64,000 nucleotides of DNA, taken from NCBI RefSeq assembly GCF_010500215.1, contig NZ_JAAGOY010000004.1, positions 744,001-808,000 on the forward strand, written 5' to 3'. This document shows, piece by piece, positions 8,295 to 15,705 of this stretch (positions within the stretch are counted from its first letter, which is position 1; each line of letters begins with the position of its first letter). Source of the DNA: Aliiroseovarius sp. PrR006 (GTDB taxonomy: Bacteria; Pseudomonadota; Alphaproteobacteria; Rhodobacterales; Rhodobacteraceae). Under the pieces are notes generated by a model, which saw only the letters and a list, made by a program, of their open reading frames with translations, was not told the DNA's origin and ran no database searches. The position numbers and the translations under genes are program-made.

Positions 8295-9665
8295 TCAGCG
8301 TTTCGTCAGCCGCAACCATATCCCGTCCTTCCCGCGCACCGTCAAATGTGCAACGGGCATGGCGGGACGATCCTTGACCAACTCAAACCGATAAGACCGC
8401 ACCAGCATCGACAGAATCAACGGCCCCTCGATCATCGCAAAACCTGATCCCGGACAAACCCGTTGCCCGGCCGAGAACGGGAGATAGGCGTCGCGCAAGC
8501 ACTCTTTCCCTTTGGGCGTCTGGAACCGCTCCGGATCGAAAGCGTCAGGCTGATCCCACAGGCGTTCGTGGCGATGCAGATGCCAAGGGCTAAGGACGAT
8601 CTGGCTGCCCACGGGCACCTTGCGGGCGCGGAAACGCTCGGGGCATGTGGTCTCGCGCACCATCATCGGAACCGGGGGATAAAGGCGCATGGTCTCGCGA
8701 AACACATCGCGCGACATGCGCAGCTTGGACATGACCGAGAAATAGGCCTTCTCGGGATCAATCTGCTCTTGCGCCTCTTGGGCCACCCGCTCCTGCCAGT
8801 CGGGATAGAGCGCCAGAAGATACAGTGCCCATGCCAAGGCCGAGGCGCTGGTTTCGTGCCCGGCCAGGAAGAAAATAGCGACCTGATCAACCATCTCATC
8901 CGTATCGAAACACACGCCCGTTTCCGGATCTGGCGTCGTCATAATCTTGGTGGCCAGATCATCCGGTGCGGTCCCCGCCTGAATGGCTTGCATCCGATCC
9001 TGCGTCAGCTGCTGGATCAACCCGCGAATGATTTTTGCGGTGCGCTTGGTGTCGCGCTTGTGGAACCGAGGGAACCACTTGGGCAGCGGCAAAAACGCCC
9101 CAAGGTTCAACACCGGTTGGGTACGTTGGTGGTTCTTGAACTCGTCAAACACACGTCCCGCAACTTCGTGCTCGATGGGGATCGAAAACAACGTGCGAAA
9201 GATGACATCTGCGGCGGCATGGCTAGTGTGGCTTTCGATCTCGACCGGTTTGCCGGTTGCAGGGGCTTCGAACCGCGCGACAGCCGCGTTGGCAGCGTCC
9301 CACATGGCTGGGAACACCTCGCGCAGGCGCCCTCCTTCAAAGGCCGGGTCAATAATACGCCGTTGGCGTTTCCACACCTCGCCGTTGGTCACAAAGACCG
9401 AGTTCCCCAGAAGCGGCGCCAGCCCCTCCCTGATCCGGTCGGACTTTGGGAAGTCATCAGGGCGCCCTTTCAACACCAGATCAATCAGCTCCGGATCATT
9501 GCACATATAGCTGCGGAAAAACGGGGTCCGGAACTCGGCCATCCAGGCGCGGTACAGTCGCGCGGGTTGGGCCGATAGGATGTCCTTGCGAAACAGCTTC
9601 GCATAGCGCCACAGCGATACCCGACCGGGGCGTGAAGGCGGCTTAGGGGGCAAAGGGCCCGTCAT
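8295..9665 (-). CDS. Cytochrome P450
   Basis: A 456-residue soluble P450 without a membrane anchor. Present are the I-helix oxygen-activation motif AGHETSAS, the K-helix ExxR in FRETMRLYPP, and the heme-cysteine loop FSAGQRVCPGSGFA. It would hydroxylate or epoxidise a hydrophobic substrate using an external ferredoxin/reductase; no redox partner is in the window. The start overlaps the stop of the upstream membrane hydrolase by four bases, so the two are cotranslated and probably work on the same or a related lipid-like substrate, which is inference. Confidence 0.95.
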   Translation of the reverse strand: MTGPLPPKPPSRPGRVSLWRYAKLFRKDILSAQPARLYRAWMAEFRTPFFRSYMCNDPELIDLVLKGRPDDFPKSDRIREGLAPLLGNSVFVTNGEVWKRQRRIIDPAFEGGRLREVFPAMWDAANAAVARFEAPATGKPVEIESHTSHAAADVIFRTLFSIPIEHEVAGRVFDEFKNHQRTQPVLNLGAFLPLPKWFPRFHKRDTKRTAKIIRGLIQQLTQDRMQAIQAGTAPDDLATKIMTTPDPETGVCFDTDEMVDQVAIFFLAGHETSASALAWALYLLALYPDWQERVAQEAQEQIDPEKAYFSVMSKLRMSRDVFRETMRLYPPVPMMVRETTCPERFRARKVPVGSQIVLSPWHLHRHERLWDQPDAFDPERFQTPKGKECLRDAYLPFSAGQRVCPGSGFAMIEGPLILSMLVRSYRFELVKDRPAMPVAHLTVRGKDGIWLRLTKR

Positions 9666-10906
9666 GGCACCATTGACCTGTATTTCGATGCTGGAACGTC
9701 AATACGGCTTTTCGACGGGCGACGGCCCCGATAGCGATCCCGAAGCGTTTTCGGACCCGCTGTGATCTGGAAATAGTCATAGTCCCGCGGGCGATCAAAG
9801 GCGCAGAGATACTGGAAATGAAGCCGGAAAAAGCGCCAGCGCAGCGCGGCCCAGCGTTCGGGCGACAGGGACTGTGTAAAAGCGGCCGAGAAGACCAATG
9901 GCCAGCGTTTGCCCCGCTCTGGTGCTACGCCCGACACCGAGACCGGGTCACACAGCGCAAAGGCACAGCCATCCCCCGGCGCGGTGACATCCACCCATGC
10001 GATCTGGTCCTGTTGGCAAAGTCGGTTCAAATCGCGCCGCAGTCGCCCCGCCTTGGGCAGGAAGCTGACCATCGGGACGACTTGGCCAAGCGTCAAGAAA
10101 TTCAGCTGAGGACCTCCTGCTGGCACCCGACACTGCGCCAAAAGGTCAGACAGGATCGACACGCCCAGATGCGCCCCCGAACTGTGCCCGATCACCAGAA
10201 CCTCGTCCACATCCGTGGCCAGCGCCTCGGCAATCTGATCGCCAAACTGCGCCATCCGCGCTTCCAGTTCAGGCGGGTTGGCTCCTTTCGTCGAGGCCGA
10301 ATAGCTGTAGTCATGCATCAGGTAGTAGATGAACAGTTTATTGTCGATCTTGCGAAACCAGATCAGCAATGCCGCAGCTACAGCCAGCATAACAGCCCAG
10401 CCCAGAATAGATCCCAGAAGCGGCGACAGCGCGCTGACAACCCAGTCAACAAGCCCGCCAAGAATCCCGCCTACAAGTAGTGCCAGGATCAGTTGCAAGA
10501 TCAGTGCAACAACTGGATAGAGCGCCGCAATCACCGGCCCTTTGCGTAGCCACATCAACCGTCGGAGCGCCCCCGTGCTGAGATAGGTCCACGCGGTGCG
10601 TGCCATCATCAGGTAGGTCTGCGCGATGTTCAGCTGCATGCTGTCGCGCACGATGTCGGACCAGACCAGCACGTCAAACTCGGCCTCGACCTCGTGACCG
10701 TCGATCCGGCCCAGCACTTGCCAACCATAGGTGGCCGCGCCTTGTCGTCCGATCAGATCAATCTCGTAGCCCGAGATTTCGGCCTGCGCGGCCCCTTCGG
10801 TGCGATACAGCTCGCGATAGCGGCGGGGATGAATCGGGTCGTAGCCGGGGATGTAAAACACCCGGCGACGGCGCACGATTTTCGATGTGTCGGCGTGGTT
10901 GCTCAT
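9662..10906 (-). CDS. Membrane-embedded alpha/beta hydrolase-like protein
   Basis: A 414-residue protein. The N-terminus RRRRVFYIPGYDP resembles the first strand of an alpha/beta hydrolase with an oxyanion loop. Two to three hydrophobic helices follow at about residues 125-190. A nucleophile-elbow motif GHSSGAHLG sits near residue 240, so Ser is the likely nucleophile. Substrate unknown. It is first in a two-gene unit with the P450 (ATGA overlap). Membrane insertion plus lipase motif suggests a lipid ester substrate; that is inference. Confidence 0.75.
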   Translation of the reverse strand: MSNHADTSKIVRRRRVFYIPGYDPIHPRRYRELYRTEGAAQAEISGYEIDLIGRQGAATYGWQVLGRIDGHEVEAEFDVLVWSDIVRDSMQLNIAQTYLMMARTAWTYLSTGALRRLMWLRKGPVIAALYPVVALILQLILALLVGGILGGLVDWVVSALSPLLGSILGWAVMLAVAAALLIWFRKIDNKLFIYYLMHDYSYSASTKGANPPELEARMAQFGDQIAEALATDVDEVLVIGHSSGAHLGVSILSDLLAQCRVPAGGPQLNFLTLGQVVPMVSFLPKAGRLRRDLNRLCQQDQIAWVDVTAPGDGCAFALCDPVSVSGVAPERGKRWPLVFSAAFTQSLSPERWAALRWRFFRLHFQYLCAFDRPRDYDYFQITAGPKTLRDRYRGRRPSKSRIDVPASKYRSMVP

Positions 10907-10987
10907 CTGCCCGGCCTGTAATTTCTGGCAGATTAAACCGGAATGGTTAAGGACATAACCCCCGGCATGCAGATTTCACGGGCCAAA

Positions 10988-11740
10988 TTAGCCCAGCGTC
11001 GCCATGGCCGGAAACATCTCGAGCAGCCAGTACGAGAAGCGCGAGAAACCGCCCGTCAGCATCAACAACCCGATGGTCCACAGCAACAGGCCCATGATCC
11101 GCTCGATCCGCTCCATGTGGCGTTTCATGAAGGCCATGAGCCCCCCGAGACGCGTAAAGAAGGCTGCAAACAGCAAAAAGGGAATACCAAGGCCAATAGC
11201 ATAGACGGCCAGCAAAACCGTGCCGCGTGCGACCGAGCCTTCGCTGGCGGCCAGCGCCAGAATGGCACCCAGCTGCGGCCCAATGCAGGGCGTCCAACCA
11301 AAGGCGAAGGCCAGACCCAGCAGATACGCTCCAAATGCGCTGCCACCTTGGTCGCCTGCATCAAGACGCGCTTCACGGTTCAGAAACGGGATCGAGATCA
11401 CACCCAAGAAATGCGCGCCAAACACCATGACGACCACGCCTGCGATGCCAGCAAAAAGCGTCTGGTTGGCCAAGAACATCGCCCCGAAGGCGGACGCTGC
11501 AAAGCCCAGAAACAGGAACACTGTCGACAGGCCCAATACGAAGAAGAGCGCCGTCAGAAATACTTTGCCCCGGCCCGAGTCCCCTTCGTTCATTTCCGAC
11601 ATGCTGATACCGGACATGTAGGCCAGATAGGGTGGTACGATGGGCAGCACGCAGGGGCTGAGGAAACTCAAGATGCCCGCGAAAAACGCGATGGTCAGGG
11701 CAGGCACAAGGCTTGCGTCGATCAGTTCAATTCCAAACAT
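10988..11740 (-). CDS. ccdA: Cytochrome c biogenesis protein CcdA
   Basis: A 250-residue inner-membrane protein with six helices that carries reducing power from cytosolic thioredoxin to the periplasm for heme attachment to apocytochrome c. The two redox cysteines lie in the conserved segments LSFLSPCVLPIVPPYLAY and FGWTPCIGPQLGAIL. The ATG at 11740 starts FGIELIDAS; the open frame extends 26 codons further but those residues are not family-like. It is divergent from tusA. Confidence 0.93.
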   Translation of the reverse strand: MFGIELIDASLVPALTIAFFAGILSFLSPCVLPIVPPYLAYMSGISMSEMNEGDSGRGKVFLTALFFVLGLSTVFLFLGFAASAFGAMFLANQTLFAGIAGVVVMVFGAHFLGVISIPFLNREARLDAGDQGGSAFGAYLLGLAFAFGWTPCIGPQLGAILALAASEGSVARGTVLLAVYAIGLGIPFLLFAAFFTRLGGLMAFMKRHMERIERIMGLLLWTIGLLMLTGGFSRFSYWLLEMFPAMATLG

Positions 11741-11856
11741 AAGCTTCACATAGCGCGGGTTTGGCGCGGCGTCACCTGCCGCTTTGTCACATCTGCGCGA
11801 CAAAGTGCGATCTCGCAACGGATGGACAGGGAAATCCGCAGGTATTAAGGAAAATC

Positions 11857-12093
11857 ATGACCTATGATGACGATCTAGATGCCATCGGGCTTTTGTGCCC
11901 TCTGCCTGTACTGAAAGCGCGCAAGCGGTTGAAATCGCTTGAATCGGGCCAAATTCTGCGACTTCAGGCCACCGACCCCGCCGCCGTGATCGACGTGCCG
12001 CATTTCTGCGCCGAACAGGGACACGAGCTTGTTGGGCAGGATGAGACATCCGGTCCGGATGGCGTGACCTATTACTTCATCAAACACGGGTAA
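11857..12093 (+). CDS. tusA: TusA/SirA-like sulfur carrier protein
   Basis: A 78-residue protein with the family motif LDAIGLLCPLPVLKARK near the N-terminus; Cys in CPLP is the persulfide-carrying residue. TusA-type proteins relay sulfur for tRNA thiolation or other sulfur transfer. The ATG at 11857 follows AAGGA. A longer frame upstream lacks family similarity. Convergent with rne and separated from it by a bidirectional terminator. Confidence 0.9.
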   Translation: MTYDDDLDAIGLLCPLPVLKARKRLKSLESGQILRLQATDPAAVIDVPHFCAEQGHELVGQDETSGPDGVTYYFIKHG

Positions 12094-12096
12094 ATG

Positions 12097-12127
12097 AAAA
12101 AAGCCGGGCGCGAAGCCCGGCTTTTTT
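12097..12127. terminator. Bidirectional terminator between tusA and rne
   Basis: AAGCCGGGC (12101-12109) pairs with GCCCGGCTT (12115-12123) around GCGAA, with A-run on the left and T-run on the right, so it can end both the plus-strand tusA and the minus-strand rne transcripts. Confidence 0.87.
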
Positions 12128-12142
12128 GTTCTGTACGTCTGA

Positions 12143-15127
12143 TCAGCGGTTCAGTGACCACCAGCCTTTGCGCTTGGGCTTGGGCGGCTCGTCTGACGCG
12201 ACTTCGGCCACAGGCGCAGATTCTGGTGCGGGCTCGGATGCGGCGGCGGGCGCTTCGGCGACGGCAACCTCAACCGGGGCCGGTGCAGGCTCTGCAGCGG
12301 GGGCCTCGGCTGGCTCAGGCGCGGGTGCCGCTTCTTCTGCTACCGGTTCCGCCTTCTTGCGCGGCGCGCGTTTGCGTGTGGGCTTCTTGGGCTTTTCTTC
12401 CTCAGCAGGCGCGTCTTCCGCCTTAACCTCGGCTTCCGCTTGCGCTTCCGCCGGAGCATCCTCTGCTTTCGGCTTTTTCGCACGGCTTGCACGCTTGCGC
12501 TTGGGCTTTTCTTCCTTTGCCTCTTCCGAAGCTTCAGATTTGACCTCTTCAGCCGCTTCTGCGGTTTCAGCCTCAGCCGCTTTCGCCTCTTCCTCGGCCT
12601 TCGCCTTCGAGGTCCGACGCTTGCGCGCGGGCTTCTTGGGCTTTTCATCCTCAGCAGGCGCTTCGGCCTCTACAGCCTCGGTCGCTACTGCGTCGGTGCC
12701 TTCAGCATCCGCTGCAACCTCGTCGGTCTTCTTCTTACGCGACCGGGTGGCGCGCTTGCGCTTGGGCTTCTCTTCGGTCGCCTCTTCAGCGGCTTCCTTG
12801 GGCGCCTCTTCAGCGTCCGAAGCGGCTTCGGCTTCGGCCTCACCTTCCGACGCGGCCTGTTCGGCTTCACCGTTCTCAGCCTGACCATTCTCTTGTTGAT
12901 CATCCCCACCGCGACCACGACGACGACGACGGCGGCGACGGCGCTTCTTGGGCTTATCCTCGCCTTCGGCCTCGGGCGTCTCTTCCGAGATCACTTCCGC
13001 CTCTTCGACCTCGTCGATATCGGCCATGATGGACGCATCGACCGACACCACGGGCGCCGCATCCGGCACCACGCGTGTGGCGGTCTTGAACTTCTCGATC
13101 GTGTAATCCGGCGAGATCAGGAACGGGTCAGCTTCGATCCGGACCGACATGCCATAGCGGGCTTCGATCTGCGCGATATGCTCGCGCTTGTTGTTCATCA
13201 GGAAGTTCACGATGCCGACAGGCGCCTTCACCAGAACCTCGCGCGAGCGACGGCGCACGCCCTCTTCTTCCAGCTGGCGCAGGATGTTCAGGGCAAGGTT
13301 ATCGTCCGAACGGATCAGGCCGGTACCGTGACAGTGGTTACAGGGCTGGGTCGTCGCCTCGATCATGCCCGGGCGCAGACGCTGACGGCTCATCTCCATC
13401 AGACCAAAGCCCGAGATGCGACCCACCTGAATGCGGGCGCGGTCGGTCTTCAGCTTGTCCTTCATCCGCTTTTCAACGGCATTGTTGTTGCGACGCTCGT
13501 CCATGTCGATGAAGTCGATCACGATCAGACCCGCAAGGTCGCGCAGACGCAGCTGACGTGCCACTTCTTCCGCGGCCTCAAGGTTGGTCTTCAGCGCGGT
13601 TTCCTCGATCGAGCCTTCCTTGGTGGCCCGGCCCGAGTTCACGTCGATCGCAACAAGCGCTTCGGTCACGCCAATCACGATATAGCCACCGGATTTCAGC
13701 TGAACGGTCGGGTTGAACATGCCCGACAGATAGCTTTCCACCTGATAGCGCGCGAACAGCGGCATTGCGTCTGTATAGTGCTTCACGTTCTTGGCGTGGG
13801 ACGGCATGATCATTTTCATGAAGTCCTTGGCCACACGATAGCCGGCCGCGCCTTCTACAAACACTTCGTCGATTTCGCGCGAATAGAGATCGCGGATCGT
13901 GCGTTTAATCAGGTTGCCTTCTTCGTAAATCTTGGCGGGCGCAATTGATTCCAGCGTCAGTTCGCGGACCTGCTCCCACAGGCGCTGAAGGTATTCATAG
14001 TCGCGCTTGATCTCGGTCTTGGTGCGTTTGGCACCCGCGGTCCGAACGATCAGACCGGCGCCCTTCGGCACGTCGATTTCAGCGGCGATTTCTTTCAGCT
14101 TTTTGCGGTCGGCGGCGTTGGTGATCTTGCGGCTGATCCCACCACCGCGCGCGGTGTTGGGCATAAGCACGCAGTAGCGACCGGCCAGCGACAGGTAAGT
14201 GGTCAGCGCTGCACCCTTGTTGCCGCGTTCTTCTTTCACGACCTGCACCAGAAGGATCTGACGCACCTTGATCACTTCCTGGATCTTGTAACGCTTCGGG
14301 CGCGGCTTGCGGCGCGGGCGGATTTCTTCGGTCGAGTCGTCGTCGGCAACGCGTTCGATCTGGTCATCCTTTTCGGACGCTTCCAGCGGCTCGTCTTCGT
14401 CGTCCTCGTCGTCGCTGTCATCACCGGTGTCATCGTCGCTGGCTTTATCAGCATCAGCATCCGCAGCAGGTGCGTCGTCAGCATCCGCTTTTTCGGCCAC
14501 GTTTTCTTCAGACGCTTCAGCTTCCGGTGCGGCCTCATCCGAGGTCACCTCGGCCTCAGCCGCAGGCGTTTCCGCCGCATCCGAGCCAGCTTCAACAGCC
14601 GCGTCTTCTACCGGCTCTTCAACCGGCGTTTCGGCGACCAGATCCATCGGCGAATGGCCTTCGTCGGCATCCGACCCGCCATCATCCAGATCAATCACGT
14701 CCATCCCGCTGGCAGACTGATCAATCTCTTTGGTGGCGACCGCATCATCCGACTTGGTCTCTTCCGCCTTCGAGCGCGACCGCGAGCGGCGGCGGCGGCG
14801 TGTCTTTGGCTTGTCATCTTCGGCGGCCATAGCTTCTGCATAGGCGCGCTCTTCTTCCAGCAGCGCTTCACGGTCGGCGACCGGGATCTGATAATAATCC
14901 GGGTGGATTTCCGAGAAGGCCAAGAACCCGTGGCGGTTTCCGCCGTAATCGACAAACGCCGCCTGAAGCGACGGTTCGACCCGTGTTACTTTTGCCAGAT
15001 AAATGTTGCCAGCGAGCTGGCGTTTGTTTTCGGATTCAAAGTCGAATTCTTCAACCTTGTTCCCGTCGACCACCACAACCCGAGTTTCCTCGGCGTGGGT
15101 GGCGTCGATAAGCATCTTCTTTGCCAT
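12143..15127 (-). CDS. rne: Ribonuclease E/G
   Basis: A 994-residue endoribonuclease that starts mRNA decay and processes stable RNAs. The start AKKMLIDATHAEETRV and GNIYLAKVTRVEPSLQAAFVDYG are the N-terminal S1 domain. That domain is interrupted at about residues 95-280 by a low-complexity acidic insert rich in Ala, Glu and Asp. The catalytic DNase-I-like part has AIDVNSGR and VIDFIDMDERRN with the metal-binding Asp residues, and CNHCHGTG is the zinc-link. From about residue 700 the protein is a disordered Ala/Glu/Lys/Arg scaffold with repeats of KPKRKR- or KPKKP.RKR-type. The ATG at 15127 was chosen for fit to the family. Confidence 0.95.
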   Translation of the reverse strand: MAKKMLIDATHAEETRVVVVDGNKVEEFDFESENKRQLAGNIYLAKVTRVEPSLQAAFVDYGGNRHGFLAFSEIHPDYYQIPVADREALLEEERAYAEAMAAEDDKPKTRRRRRSRSRSKAEETKSDDAVATKEIDQSASGMDVIDLDDGGSDADEGHSPMDLVAETPVEEPVEDAAVEAGSDAAETPAAEAEVTSDEAAPEAEASEENVAEKADADDAPAADADADKASDDDTGDDSDDEDDEDEPLEASEKDDQIERVADDDSTEEIRPRRKPRPKRYKIQEVIKVRQILLVQVVKEERGNKGAALTTYLSLAGRYCVLMPNTARGGGISRKITNAADRKKLKEIAAEIDVPKGAGLIVRTAGAKRTKTEIKRDYEYLQRLWEQVRELTLESIAPAKIYEEGNLIKRTIRDLYSREIDEVFVEGAAGYRVAKDFMKMIMPSHAKNVKHYTDAMPLFARYQVESYLSGMFNPTVQLKSGGYIVIGVTEALVAIDVNSGRATKEGSIEETALKTNLEAAEEVARQLRLRDLAGLIVIDFIDMDERRNNNAVEKRMKDKLKTDRARIQVGRISGFGLMEMSRQRLRPGMIEATTQPCNHCHGTGLIRSDDNLALNILRQLEEEGVRRRSREVLVKAPVGIVNFLMNNKREHIAQIEARYGMSVRIEADPFLISPDYTIEKFKTATRVVPDAAPVVSVDASIMADIDEVEEAEVISEETPEAEGEDKPKKRRRRRRRRRGRGGDDQQENGQAENGEAEQAASEGEAEAEAASDAEEAPKEAAEEATEEKPKRKRATRSRKKKTDEVAADAEGTDAVATEAVEAEAPAEDEKPKKPARKRRTSKAKAEEEAKAAEAETAEAAEEVKSEASEEAKEEKPKRKRASRAKKPKAEDAPAEAQAEAEVKAEDAPAEEEKPKKPTRKRAPRKKAEPVAEEAAPAPEPAEAPAAEPAPAPVEVAVAEAPAAASEPAPESAPVAEVASDEPPKPKRKGWWSLNR

Positions 15128-15705
15128 GTTGTCTTTCTGCACCCGGATCGCCGCGCTCGTCCCGGGGGACGCGCTTGGGGAATGGGGTGACTTGTCAGGG
15201 CGAGCAGATGCGGGGGATGGGACAACAGCTGAAGGGGCATACGCCCCACTGTCTGTCCTTGCTCGATCCTCGCACGCATCATCGCGTTTCTTCTCCGGTC
15301 TCGCCTATCCTGTCCGGTTAGCCCGGCGGTTCGTGCGAAACCCATTCATTTGCCCCCAATTGCTGCGCAAAGTGCGGGCGTATTTTCAGACATCGGGGCA
15401 AGTTTTTGTGAACTTACTGCCGGGTCATCAATTTCCGGCTTCGGCGGCCAGTCCGTCATGCGGACGCGTCCCGAAGCGCTTTTAGCCTGTCACGATGTGG
15501 TCTGCGGCATCCTTGGGCCGGCATCCGTCGCCATGACAGCGAAACTCTTTCGCGGGGTGCTATTGAAAACGCACCACCGTCCTCAGAACATAAGTGTTCG
15601 CACTATGAAAAGACAATGGGCAAAATGCTTTTCTGTGCAGAAGTTTTCAGCGGGGTCAGGCAAGACCGCGGCAAAAACATTCCACCTATAGGTGCTAAAC
15701 CCCAG
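15128..15705 (-). other. 578-bp non-coding gap: likely rne leader and promoter
   Basis: No convincing gene on either strand. On the minus strand this is the upstream region of rne; long leaders that mediate RNase E feedback control are known in other bacteria, and this could be one. A 12-bp palindrome CACCTATAGGTG lies at 15687-15698, just past the mrcA stop. No clear terminator for mrcA is visible, so readthrough into rne is possible. Confidence 0.4.

Noticed and set aside
12340-12900. Repetitive DNA that could be taken for a CRISPR or satellite array
   Set aside because: The repeats are imperfect, unequally spaced and explained by in-frame KPKRKR-type repeats of RNase E.
12126-13948. Long plus-strand open frames opposite rne
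   Set aside because: They mirror the low-complexity Ala/Glu/Lys tail of RNase E and read as Ser/Ala or Leu/Arg repeats, not as proteins.
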